This document shows positions 25,694 to 34,306 of a stretch of 35,226 bases of DNA, one piece after another. The notes beneath the pieces were generated by a model. That model did not search any database. It saw nothing but the letters and a program-made list of their open reading frames with translations, and was not told the origin of the DNA. Each line of letters begins with the position of its first letter. The first letter of the stretch is position 1. Position numbers and translations under genes: made by a program. This DNA is from Pseudomonadota bacterium (GTDB lineage: Bacteria; Pseudomonadota; Gammaproteobacteria; Burkholderiales; Sulfuriferulaceae): the NCBI GenBank assembly GCA_021790515.1, contig JAJYHV010000061.1, positions 1-35,226 on the forward strand. Direction: 5' to 3'.

Positions 25694-27823
25694 TCAGACC
25701 CAGCAAGCCCCCAGTGGGGGATCTTTGATCAGCAGATCGGTGATGTCCTGGCTGGCGAGCGGTTTGCAGAACAGGAAGCCTTGCGCTTCATTGCAATTCA
25801 GGGTGTGCAGCAACTGGTACTGATCTGCCTTTTCGACACCCTCCGCAATCAGTTTGATATGCAAACCCTGGGCAAGGGTACAGATTGCCGTCACGATGGA
25901 TTCGTTGTCCGAATCGCCGGCAAACCGGGGCATGAACGATTGATCAATCTTGATGGTGTCGATGGGAAATTTCTTGAGATAACCCAGGGATGAATAGCCC
26001 GTGCCGAAATCGTCCAGGGCGATTTTGATTCCCATGCCGGAAAGTGTGCGCAGTTTCTCGATGATGTGGTCACCGTCATTGAGCAACGTATTTTCGGTAA
26101 TCTCGATTTCGAATAGCGATCCTGATAAATCATATTCCTGCAACAGGCAGGTGATGAAATCCACGAACCCGTCCTGCTCCAGATGGCGGGAGGAAATGTT
26201 GACGGCGATGCGTTGCGGCAGCAAGCCGACCTGTTTCCAGAGTTTTGCCTGCTGGAATACCGATTTGAGTACGAATTCCCCGATGGGGATGATCAGACCG
26301 GTTTCTTCGGCGAGCGGGATGAACTCCATCGGCGCCATGTAACCGCGCAGCGGCGATGCCCAGCGCACCAATGCCTCCATGCCTGAGATTTTGCCTGTCA
26401 GCATATTGATCTGCGGTTGGTAGACCACCAGAAACTCTTCTTTTTCAAGCGCTTTGTGCATCTGTATTTCCAGCGAGAAGCGCTCATCAAAGCTGATGCT
26501 CATGCTGGACGCATACATCTGGTAGCGATTCCTGCCTTTTGCCTTGCTGTCGTACATGGCGATGTCGGCATTTTTGATCAGAGTATCCATGGAATCCCCA
26601 TGATCCGGATACAGTGCGATGCCGATACTCATGGGAACGTAGAGTTCATGGCCGTCGATCTGGAACGGAACGCCAAATTCCTTGATGATTTTTTCTGCAG
26701 CGCAGATGGCGTTGTCCCGGTGATTGATCTGTGGCAGCAGCAGGGTGAATTCGTCGCCGCCCTGTCGTGCCAGAGTGTCGCCTTCCCGCAGACAGTTCCT
26801 GAGTCGCGCGGCCACTTCGATCAGCAACAGATCGCCGACGACGTGACCTAGCGTGTCGTTGACTACCTTGAACCTGTCCAGATCCAGAAACATCAACGCC
26901 AGCTTGTGCTGGTAGCGCCGTGCCTGGGCGATGCCCAGTTCCAGATGGTCTTTGAACAGCTTGCGGTTGCCCAGTCCGGTAAGCTGGTCGTGGTACGCCT
27001 GATACATGATGAGTTCGGTGGTTTTCTTTTTTTCGGTAACGTCTTTGGCTACGCCATACGTGCCGATGTATTTGGGCGGCGCATCGGTATCCGATTCCTC
27101 GTAAATCCCGAACGAATTGAACTCCAGGGTCAGGAGCGTCGAATTGGTGCCGTGCGGGATCCTGATTTCGACGTTGCTGGCGGCACGGTCGCCCGCCCTT
27201 CTTTCCCGGATGACATAGCGCGCGGCTTCCAGATCTTCGGTATGAATGAAAGACGAAAAATGCCGGCCGATGATGGCCTCCCGACTGTAACCCAGCAGCG
27301 ATTGCGCGCGGTCATTGCAGAATGTGCATACCCCGTCAGCGTCCAGTGTATAAATAAAATCAGGTGAACTGTTCACCATGTAGCGGTACCAGCGTTCCGA
27401 GGCTTTCAGTTGAAGGTTGATGGCCCTGTGTTCTTTTTCGAGACGCCGCCGGGACAGAGCGTTTTCGATTTTCAGCAGCAGTTCTTCTGTTTCATAGGGT
27501 TTTTTCAGATAATCACAGGCGCCATGGCGCAGCGCGCTGATGGCCGAGTCGATGGAAACATCGCCGCTTACCACCACGATGCAGGTATCAAGCTGATGGT
27601 CAGCGATCCATCGCATGACTTGATGTCCGTCCACGCCGGGCATGCACAAATCCAGCAGAATCAATTCGAAATGCCTGCCCTGAAGGACTTCCAGAGCGGT
27701 TTCTCCGCTGTCTGCGGTCGATGACGTATAACCATGAATGTTCAGTATCGAAGACAGACTGTTGCGCAGATGTACTTCGTCGTCCACCACCAGTATCATG
27801 GGTTGTTCAAGTACGGCATTCAT
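25694..27823 (-). CDS. Response regulator with REC, PAS, GGDEF and EAL domains
   Basis: Cytoplasmic cyclic-di-GMP enzyme under phosphorelay control. Starting at 27823 it has 709 residues. REC (about 8-125) keeps acidic D14/D15, phospho-acceptor D58, S86 and K108. PAS follows (about 140-265). GGDEF (about 272-440) has an intact GGDEF at 355-359 and an inhibitory-site RxxD (R346-D349) five residues before it. EAL (about 455-700) keeps EALVR (483-487), N542, DDFGTGYSS (604-612) and EGVE (661-664), so both cyclase and phosphodiesterase activities look possible. An upstream ATG at 27877 would add 18 residues and has no ribosome-binding site. It follows the HDOD kinase gene by under 70 bases, and its REC is the likely phosphate acceptor. 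Confidence 0.95.
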   Translation of the reverse strand: MNAVLEQPMILVVDDEVHLRNSLSSILNIHGYTSSTADSGETALEVLQGRHFELILLDLCMPGVDGHQVMRWIADHQLDTCIVVVSGDVSIDSAISALRHGACDYLKKPYETEELLLKIENALSRRRLEKEHRAINLQLKASERWYRYMVNSSPDFIYTLDADGVCTFCNDRAQSLLGYSREAIIGRHFSSFIHTEDLEAARYVIRERRAGDRAASNVEIRIPHGTNSTLLTLEFNSFGIYEESDTDAPPKYIGTYGVAKDVTEKKKTTELIMYQAYHDQLTGLGNRKLFKDHLELGIAQARRYQHKLALMFLDLDRFKVVNDTLGHVVGDLLLIEVAARLRNCLREGDTLARQGGDEFTLLLPQINHRDNAICAAEKIIKEFGVPFQIDGHELYVPMSIGIALYPDHGDSMDTLIKNADIAMYDSKAKGRNRYQMYASSMSISFDERFSLEIQMHKALEKEEFLVVYQPQINMLTGKISGMEALVRWASPLRGYMAPMEFIPLAEETGLIIPIGEFVLKSVFQQAKLWKQVGLLPQRIAVNISSRHLEQDGFVDFITCLLQEYDLSGSLFEIEITENTLLNDGDHIIEKLRTLSGMGIKIALDDFGTGYSSLGYLKKFPIDTIKIDQSFMPRFAGDSDNESIVTAICTLAQGLHIKLIAEGVEKADQYQLLHTLNCNEAQGFLFCKPLASQDITDLLIKDPPLGACWV

Positions 27824-27891
27824 GTTTGAATATCCATCATGTGGTCGTGATGTCCCGGATTCTGAACTTGTTATCATGCTGATTGCATATG

Positions 27892-30051
27892 TTACGTCTC
27901 GCTTTTTTCTGCAATTTTTTTCAACGGCAGCAATACCTGGAAAGTGGTGCCGGAAGCTTCGTCGCTCTGGCAGAAAATCCAGCCGTTCATGGTGTCGACG
28001 ATGTCTTTGACGATTGACAGTCCGAGGCCTGCATGTCCTTTACCCTTGCTGCTGGAAACCGGCTTGAACAGGTGTTCCATGACCTGCGGCGGGATTCCCG
28101 GCCCATTGTCCTTGAGGGTGATTTCGATGTATTCCTTGCCGTTGCGCAGAATGCCTGCGCGTGTGGAAATCTGCAGAATACCGCCGTCTGACATGGCTTC
28201 GCCTGCATTTTTTATCAGGTTTACCAGAATCTGGATCAGTTGATCCCGGTTGAGTGCGGTGGTCGGCAATTTCGGGTCAAACCGGGTTTCGATTTTGATT
28301 CCGTGTTGCGAAAACAGGGATTCGAAGGAGATCCGGTACACATCCCGGATAACATCGTTGACATCCAATGTTCGGGGTTGGCCGGGTTCGCTTGCCTGCG
28401 CAGCGGTCATCGCGCGCAGAATGCGTGATACGCGATCAATCTCTTCCTGAATGATTTTCAGGTCTGTCCGGGTACCGTCATCGCCGGATAATTTGATCTC
28501 CATCAGATGGATGTAGTTTTTGATGATGCCAAGTGGATTGTTGGCCTCGTGCACCACTTGCCGAGCCTGATTTCGTGCCGCTGTCGCCATTTCCGATTTG
28601 ATGCGGTTTTCCTGCTCTTCGAAGGCGTTGAGCAGGGAAATGGCCTGAGCGGATTGTTGGGCGAACATCGATAGCAGTTTGTTCTGTTTTTTGATGTGGG
28701 CCAATTGGGTCTGGTAAATGCCGAATACCATGATGCCGATAACAGTGTTTCGTGTGTACAAGGGTTGACAATAAATGCCTTCCCTATCCATGAGACGAAT
28801 GATCTGTCCGTCCGTCACGCTGACAGCGGAGTCGTTGGTCAACGTGAAGGACGTGCTGGGTGTTTTACTCAGGTACGCATCGGTAATCAGGGTGTTGCTT
28901 TGGTTCAGGGGGATGTTTATTTCATTGATGAGCATGCTTTCGCTGGACAGACACTTGCCTTTGAGCGCTTGCCCTTGTTGGTCGGGCAGAAAAAAGGCGA
29001 CATTCTGGAAGCCGAACAGAATATGGGTCGCACGTTGTATCGATGCCAGCGTATCGTCCAGCGAAACGGGCGCGCCGGTTCCGAGCGGGTTACGGCCGAC
29101 CAGCACATTGTCGCGCAGTTCAACGGCCAGTTGAATCTTCTGCTGGCGCATGGTGTCGTGCCCGGTTTTTTCAAGCCGGGGGTGAGCGCCAATTGCCGAA
29201 GTATCGATCTCTATACCGAGCGATTGCGCTACGTTGTTGACCAGCAAACCTGCATCTTCAAAAATCTTGCGTAGCGTTGCGGCAGGAATGTCCAGCAGGG
29301 ATTCCACGTCAGTCAGGCGTTCGGCGTTATCGCAGTCGCTCATCGCTAACTCGTTGGCGGCGTGTGCGATCCGGATCAGCGGATGTGTGCCGACCATTTT
29401 GTCGTGTGGCAAATGGTGATACAGCACCGCATCCGTGATGAAAGAATTCAGATTCCAGGTGCCGACCAGCCATGCGCCGATGTCGCAGTGATTGTTGCCC
29501 AGTTTCTCCGATTCCAGCGCCATGAGCTGAATGTCGTCGACCGGGTCGGCCAGGTCGGCCAGCAGCAACGCATATTGCTTGGGGAAATTGCTCCAAAGCA
29601 CCAGTTGGCCGATGTCGAGCATCAGTCCGGTAAAATAGGCCTCTTCCAGATGGGGGTAGCTCATTTCCCGTGCGATCAATCGAGCCAGAACGGCCGATGT
29701 CAGCGACCGGCCCCAGAATGATTTGAAATCGAATCCGGGGTTGGTGCTAAGATTGTTGAATACCTGATAGAACGAAGAGCTGATGGTGATGGTCTTGACC
29801 ATGTCCAGACCCAGCAAGGCCAGATTTTGCTCGATTGAAACGAATTGGCTGTGCCGGATGAATTGGGGCGCATTGCTGGCGCCGATTACCTTGGAACTGA
29901 GCGCGGCATCCTTGCCGATCAATTCCGCGATGGATGTCAGCGAAGCATCGTCGCGATTGCACATATCCAGAACTTGCAACAGAATATGCGGCAATGTAGG
30001 CAGATTCGTGAACTCCATCATTCGAATCAACGGCGAGGCGGCGGGCGTCAT
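27892..30051 (-). CDS. HDOD-GAF-histidine kinase signalling protein
   Basis: A 719-residue soluble sensor kinase. Residues about 10-240 form an HDOD domain (FTNLPTLPHILLQVL; GLMLDIGQLVLW, where the metal-binding His of HD proteins is lost, as expected for HDOD). About 300-475 form a GAF-like sensor domain. A HisKA helix has phospho-acceptor H501 in VVHEANNPLGIIKNYI, and the ATPase domain has the N-box NLIKNAGEAM (611-620), DNGPGIP (648-654) and GHAGLGLSIV (672-681). No transmembrane segment is seen, so the signal is cytoplasmic. The start at 30051 lacks a clear ribosome-binding site; M11 or M12 are alternatives. Three 16-bp repeats lie upstream. It is probably cotranscribed with the downstream REC-PAS-GGDEF-EAL gene. 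Confidence 0.92.
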   Translation of the reverse strand: MTPAASPLIRMMEFTNLPTLPHILLQVLDMCNRDDASLTSIAELIGKDAALSSKVIGASNAPQFIRHSQFVSIEQNLALLGLDMVKTITISSSFYQVFNNLSTNPGFDFKSFWGRSLTSAVLARLIAREMSYPHLEEAYFTGLMLDIGQLVLWSNFPKQYALLLADLADPVDDIQLMALESEKLGNNHCDIGAWLVGTWNLNSFITDAVLYHHLPHDKMVGTHPLIRIAHAANELAMSDCDNAERLTDVESLLDIPAATLRKIFEDAGLLVNNVAQSLGIEIDTSAIGAHPRLEKTGHDTMRQQKIQLAVELRDNVLVGRNPLGTGAPVSLDDTLASIQRATHILFGFQNVAFFLPDQQGQALKGKCLSSESMLINEINIPLNQSNTLITDAYLSKTPSTSFTLTNDSAVSVTDGQIIRLMDREGIYCQPLYTRNTVIGIMVFGIYQTQLAHIKKQNKLLSMFAQQSAQAISLLNAFEEQENRIKSEMATAARNQARQVVHEANNPLGIIKNYIHLMEIKLSGDDGTRTDLKIIQEEIDRVSRILRAMTAAQASEPGQPRTLDVNDVIRDVYRISFESLFSQHGIKIETRFDPKLPTTALNRDQLIQILVNLIKNAGEAMSDGGILQISTRAGILRNGKEYIEITLKDNGPGIPPQVMEHLFKPVSSSKGKGHAGLGLSIVKDIVDTMNGWIFCQSDEASGTTFQVLLPLKKIAEKSET

Positions 30052-30140
30052 GAGCTGTATTATTTAATGAGTAAAATAAAGTTACTTTTCAGATTCTATA
30101 CTACAGATTTTTAATGTAAAGTATCCGCTTGGAAATTTTG

Positions 30141-30188
30141 AAAATTATTTGCCAATAAAATTATTTGCCAACAAAATTATTTGCCAAC
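30141..30188. repeat. Three tandem 16-bp repeats upstream of the HDOD kinase
   Basis: AAAATTATTTGCCAAT (30141-30156), AAAATTATTTGCCAAC (30157-30172) and the same again (30173-30188) are contiguous; only the last base of the first copy differs. The block ends 90 bases upstream of the kinase start. Near-perfect identity suggests recent expansion or selection for a repeated binding site with TTGCCAA or its complement TTGGCAA as core. Confidence 0.85.
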
Positions 30189-30273
30189 GAAGAAATCACC
30201 GATTGATTCTTCCATGACCCGCAAACTGCCAGGGTGGTGCTTGGCGGGCGAACTGCCGGGTTGCGCCGCTTGT

Positions 30274-30335
30274 CAAGGCTATCCCTTGGGTGCTGACCCA
30301 AGGGCAAGGCTATTCCTTGGTTACTGACCCAAGGG
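30274..30335. repeat. Two tandem 31-bp repeats, each with an internal dyad
   Basis: Copy A (30274-30304) and copy B (30305-30335) both begin CAAGGCTAT and end CTGACCCAAGGG, with four internal differences. Copy A holds a perfect dyad CCCTTGGG-TGCTGA-CCCAAGGG (30283-30304); in copy B the left arm is altered to CCTTGG. The unit is not a multiple of three, so it is not a coding repeat. It lies about 120 bases before ybhG, which could make it an operator or a short transcribed hairpin pair. Confidence 0.85.
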
Positions 30336-30453
30336 AGAAACCCTTGACTGCGCGTCGCGCCTTGCATTTTACTCTGTCAGGCTCCTGGATAAGCTGAATG
30401 GTTGGATTGGTGGGGAAGATGCAGGGCGTGCAAATTATAATCAGGATGTGAAC

Positions 30454-31443
30454 ATGTCATTATCGAAACGTCGTGTTGCAATCGTGCTGTTGTTGGCGGT
30501 CGTTTTGGCGACGGGTTTGACTTATGGTTGGCACGTACTGCATCGGCCGCCTTCTGGCGTGACGGTGTTGTATGGCGATGTGGATATTCGGGAAATCGAT
30601 CTTGCGTTTCGTCAATCCGGGCGGTTGCAATCCATGTTGGTCGATGAAGGGGCGCGGGTCAAGAGCGGCGAACTGGTCGCGACGTTGGACGATGTGCCGT
30701 TTCGTGAGGCGCTGGCTGCTGCACATGCCGATGTGGGTATTGCGCGTGCGAATCTGACGAAATTGCTGCATGGCAATCGTCCACAGGAAATTGCCGAAGC
30801 GCGCGATGCTGTGGCGCAGGCAAAGGCGGATGATGTCAATGCGCGGTCGGATGCGGTCCGACAACAAAGCCTGCTGGCCAGCGGTTCGTCCAGCCAACGT
30901 ATCGTCGATGCGGCAAATGCAGCCAGTCGGGCGGCCGACGCGAAGTTGGCGTCAGCGCAGCAAGCGCTGAATCTGGCTCTGGCAGGATTCCGGCAGGAAG
31001 ATGTCGATGCCGGTCGGGCGCAACTTGCGGCGGCTAAGGCGGCGGAGGCTTCTGCGCAAACGGCGTTGTCGGACACGCGGTTGTTGGCGCCGGCAGATGC
31101 CATTGTGCTGTCGCGGGTACGCGAACCGGGCAGCATGGTGACGCCACAGGCCCCGGTGTACACATTGACTGTATTGTCGCCGGTGTATGTGCGGGCGTAT
31201 GTCAAAGAGACCGATTTGGGCAAAATGGTGCCAGGTACAGCAGTTGAAGTCAGCAGCGATTCCATCCATCATGTTTATCATGGCACGATTGGCTTTGTGT
31301 CACCTCGTGCCGAGTTTACGCCGAAATCGGTGGAAACCACGGATTTGCGCACCGATTTGGTATACCGAATCCGCGTTACCATTCAGCAACCGGATGCCGA
31401 ACTGCGGCAGGGCATGCCGGTTACCGTTCGGCTTGTCCATTGA
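30454..31443 (+). CDS. ybhG: HlyD-family adaptor of a YbhGFSR-type ABC exporter
   Basis: Periplasmic membrane-fusion protein of an ABC drug or cation exporter. The 329 residues start with a basic N-terminus and one anchor or signal helix (about 8-27), then GDVDIREIDLAFRQSGRLQSM with the first lipoyl half, a long Ala/Gln/Arg-rich alpha-helical hairpin (about 80-200), and the second lipoyl half TRLLAPADAIVLSRVREPGS. ATG at 30454 is chosen because AGGA is seven bases upstream; the GTG at 30448 is too close to it. Its stop overlaps the presumed start of the ATPase gene. E. coli YbhG pairs with YbhF, YbhS and YbhR in the same order; no CecR-type regulator gene is seen here. Confidence 0.92.
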   Translation: MSLSKRRVAIVLLLAVVLATGLTYGWHVLHRPPSGVTVLYGDVDIREIDLAFRQSGRLQSMLVDEGARVKSGELVATLDDVPFREALAAAHADVGIARANLTKLLHGNRPQEIAEARDAVAQAKADDVNARSDAVRQQSLLASGSSSQRIVDAANAASRAADAKLASAQQALNLALAGFRQEDVDAGRAQLAAAKAAEASAQTALSDTRLLAPADAIVLSRVREPGSMVTPQAPVYTLTVLSPVYVRAYVKETDLGKMVPGTAVEVSSDSIHHVYHGTIGFVSPRAEFTPKSVETTDLRTDLVYRIRVTIQQPDAELRQGMPVTVRLVH

Positions 31444-33191
31444 ACGTGGTTGTGGAACAAGGTGACGACAGACTGGCGGTGCAGATTTCCGGGCTGAGCA
31501 AGCAGTTTGGCGGCGCTGTGGCGCTTGCCGACATTTCTGCGACCTTGCCGTATGGTCGTTTGACTGGAATTGTGGGGCCGGATGGGGCAGGAAAAACCAC
31601 ATTGTTGCGGTTGCTGGCGGGTTTGCTTACCCCGAATGCCGGGCAGTTGGTTGTGGCAGGGGTGGATGTGGTGCGCGAACCGGAGGCGGTACATCTGCAG
31701 GCCGGATATATGCCACAGCGGTTTGGCTTGTATGAAGATTTGACGGTCATGGAAAATCTGTTGCTGTATGCCCGGCTGCGTGCCGTGTCGGTGGCAGAGC
31801 AGGGTGCCGTGTTCGGCCGCCTGCTGGAATTCACCCGGCTGGGACCATTTACCGACCGTTTGGCAGGAAAACTGTCCGGAGGCATGAAACAGAAATTGGG
31901 TCTGGCGTGTGCGTTGATGGGAAAGCCGCGCGTACTGCTGCTGGATGAGCCGGGTGTTGGCGTGGACCCGGTGAGCCGACAAGATTTGTGGCACATGGTG
32001 CAGGTGTTGACCGATGATGGCATGGCCGTGTTGTGGTCAACAGCGTATCTTGATGAAGCTGAACGTTGCGCGTCAGTCTTGCTGCTCGACAAGGGGCGCA
32101 TTGTGTTCGATGGTGATCCGGCTACGTTGACCCGTCGTCTGGAAGGGCGCTGTGTGCGGGTGAGTGGCTTTGTCGAAGACAAGCGTGCTTTGTTGACCCG
32201 TGCGCTGGATTTGTCCTCGGTAAGCGACGGGGTGATACAGGGTGAAGGGTTGCGTTTGGTTGTCAGAGGAAAAGATTTTAGTGAAATCAAATCATTTTCA
32301 GATGGTTTGAATGCAAAATATGAACAAATTCCACCTCGATTCGAGGATGCGTTCATTGACTTGTTGGGCAGAACATCGGGTGGACATTCTGTATTGGCGG
32401 ATCGGTTTGGCAAAGTAAGCGATCGCCAAGGGGGCACGGTATCCTGTGCAGACCTGACGTGCCGGTTTGGCGAATTTGTCGCCACGGACCATGTGTCATT
32501 CCAGATTCGGCAGGGCGAAATATTCGGCTTGTTGGGGCCGAATGGTGCGGGAAAATCGACCACATTTCGCATGTTGTGCGGTTTGCTCAAACCGACATCT
32601 GGTGAAGCGAGGGTCATGGGTATCGATTTGCGCCATGCCAGTGGTGCTGCCAAACGGCAACTCGGTTATATGGCACAGAAATTTTCACTGTATGGATTGT
32701 TGTCGGTGCAGCAAAATCTGGCGTTTTTTGCCGGGGCTTATGGCTTGGATGGTGCGGAAGCGCGTTCCCGTATTGAGGAAATGGTGGATATTTTCGAATT
32801 GCGGCCGTTTTTGTCTGCAGAGCCGGAACGTTTGCCCTTGGGAACCAGACAGCGTCTGGCGCTTGCCTGTTCGCTGATGCACCGTCCGCCGGTTTTGTTT
32901 TTGGACGAACCCACTTCGGGTGTTGACCCGCTTACCCGGCGAGAATTCTGGACCCACATCAATGGCTTGGCACGGCAGGGCGTTACCGTGCTGGTGACTA
33001 CCCATTTCATGGAAGAAGCCGAATACTGCGATCGTGTGGCGCTTATCCTGCAAGGCAAGGTGATTGCTCTCGACCAACCGGATGTACTCAAACAGCAGGC
33101 AGTCAGCGCCGAACAGCCTGACCCGACGATGGAGGAAGCGTTTATTTATCTGATTGGTGCAGCACGAGAAAAAATGGAGGTTGGCGTATGA
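31440..33191 (+). CDS. ybhF: Tandem ABC ATPase of a YbhGFSR-type exporter
   Basis: A 583-residue protein with two fused nucleotide-binding domains driving the YbhS/YbhR permeases. Domain 1: Walker A GPDGAGKT (46-53), signature LSGGMKQ (145-151), Walker B RVLLLDEPGVGVDP; its switch segment reads STAYLDEAE, with Tyr instead of the H-loop His. Domain 2: Walker A GPNGAGKS (366-373), degenerate signature LPLGTRQ (465-471), Walker B PVLFLDEPTSGVDP and a normal TTHFMEEAE. Such asymmetry is typical of YbhF. The start is uncertain: a TTG at 31440 overlaps the ybhG stop (TTGA) and GTG codons follow at 31446 and 31452, none with a clear ribosome-binding site. The end overlaps ybhS by four bases. Confidence 0.93.
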   Translation: MNVVVEQGDDRLAVQISGLSKQFGGAVALADISATLPYGRLTGIVGPDGAGKTTLLRLLAGLLTPNAGQLVVAGVDVVREPEAVHLQAGYMPQRFGLYEDLTVMENLLLYARLRAVSVAEQGAVFGRLLEFTRLGPFTDRLAGKLSGGMKQKLGLACALMGKPRVLLLDEPGVGVDPVSRQDLWHMVQVLTDDGMAVLWSTAYLDEAERCASVLLLDKGRIVFDGDPATLTRRLEGRCVRVSGFVEDKRALLTRALDLSSVSDGVIQGEGLRLVVRGKDFSEIKSFSDGLNAKYEQIPPRFEDAFIDLLGRTSGGHSVLADRFGKVSDRQGGTVSCADLTCRFGEFVATDHVSFQIRQGEIFGLLGPNGAGKSTTFRMLCGLLKPTSGEARVMGIDLRHASGAAKRQLGYMAQKFSLYGLLSVQQNLAFFAGAYGLDGAEARSRIEEMVDIFELRPFLSAEPERLPLGTRQRLALACSLMHRPPVLFLDEPTSGVDPLTRREFWTHINGLARQGVTVLVTTHFMEEAEYCDRVALILQGKVIALDQPDVLKQQAVSAEQPDPTMEEAFIYLIGAAREKMEVGV

Positions 33192-34306
33192 GCAACGGCA
33201 GCGATTTTTCCGGCGTGCGCTTGCTGGCGTTGATGCGCAAGGAATTTTTGCAAATTCTGCGCGATCCATCCACACTGTTGATTGCGGTGGTGCTGCCGAT
33301 TATCATTCTGTTTTTGTTCGCTTATGCGGTATCGCTTGATCTGGAGCACGTCAAAATTGGCGTGGCGCTGGAAACGAACGACGCACAGGCGCAATCCCTG
33401 GCTGCCAGTTTTTCTGGCACGCGTTATTTTATGGTTACTCCAGCCCGCACTCGCCGCGCGCTTGAACCGCAACTGGAGGCGGGAATTTTGCGTGGGATTG
33501 TGGTGATTCCTGCTGATTTTGCACAGCGCATCACCCACCCGGCACAGGGAGTGATCCAGATTCTGACCGATGGTTCGCAGCCGAACACGGCAAATTTTGT
33601 TGCTGCGTATGCGCAAAATATTTTGTTGCAATGGTTGTCCGACCAACAGGCGATCAACGGCGTGGTGCTGGTGCCTCGATTCTGGTTCAACCCGGATGTG
33701 GAAAGCCGCCGGTTTTTGGTGCCGGGGGCATTGGCGGTAGTGATGACCATCATCGGCACCCTGTTAACGGCGCTGGTGGTGGCGCGTGAGTGGGAACGCG
33801 GTACGATGGAGGCATTGATGTCCACCCCGGTTTCGGTGCCGGAAATTCTGTTGGGCAAACTGGTGCCGTATTTCTTGCTGGGACTGGTGGCAATGTCGAT
33901 TGCCAGCCTGCTGGCAGTGTTTTTGTTTCGGGTGCCGTTGCATGGCTCATGGTGGGCGTTGTTGCTCGCCACCAGTCTGTTTCTGATTCCTGCGTTGGGG
34001 CAAGGTTTGCTGATTTCGGTATTGAGCAAAAACCAGTTCATCGCGTCGCAATTCGCACTCATTTCCGGATATTTGCCTGCATTCATGTTGTCCGGGTTTC
34101 TGTTTGAGATCGGTTCCATGCCGTGGCCGGTGCGCTGGCTGACCCACATCGTGCCCGCGCGCTATTTTGTGTCCACGCTGCAAACGGTATTTCTGGTGGG
34201 TAACGTTTGGGCATTGTTCATCCCCGATATGCTGTCCATGCTGGGCATTGGCGCAGTTTTTTTCTTGCTGGCGCGGCGCAAGCTGCACAAATCGCTGGAG
34301 GCTTGA
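33188..34306 (+). CDS. ybhS: ABC-2 type permease YbhS-like
   Basis: Inner-membrane permease subunit with 372 residues. It has an N-terminal amphipathic RKEFLQILRDPSTLLIAVVL segment leading into the first membrane helix, a large periplasmic domain (about 50-180), then five hydrophobic helices with the ABC-2 hallmark VVAREWERGTMEALMSTPVS between helices 2 and 3. ATG overlaps the ybhF stop (ATGA) and follows GGAGG at seven bases. It should pair with YbhR and be energised by YbhF. Confidence 0.94.
   Translation: MSNGSDFSGVRLLALMRKEFLQILRDPSTLLIAVVLPIIILFLFAYAVSLDLEHVKIGVALETNDAQAQSLAASFSGTRYFMVTPARTRRALEPQLEAGILRGIVVIPADFAQRITHPAQGVIQILTDGSQPNTANFVAAYAQNILLQWLSDQQAINGVVLVPRFWFNPDVESRRFLVPGALAVVMTIIGTLLTALVVAREWERGTMEALMSTPVSVPEILLGKLVPYFLLGLVAMSIASLLAVFLFRVPLHGSWWALLLATSLFLIPALGQGLLISVLSKNQFIASQFALISGYLPAFMLSGFLFEIGSMPWPVRWLTHIVPARYFVSTLQTVFLVGNVWALFIPDMLSMLGIGAVFFLLARRKLHKSLEA

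Larger units (their letters stand above)
30052..30453. other. Divergent intergenic region HDOD kinase / ybhG with two repeat sets
   Basis: This 402-bp region divides the minus-strand signalling pair from the plus-strand exporter operon. The kinase-proximal 140 bases are AT-rich; the exporter-proximal part is GC-rich. It contains the 16-bp and 31-bp repeats listed separately, a TATAAT at 30436-30441 just before ybhG (no matching -35), and on the minus strand TTTACA and TATAGA hexamers spaced too closely for a standard promoter. No gene is credible. Confidence 0.5.

Noticed and set aside
30161-30367. 68-codon minus-strand frame over the repeat region before ybhG
   Set aside because: The 31-bp repeats change frame from copy to copy, which is not expected for a coding repeat, and no family resemblance is seen.
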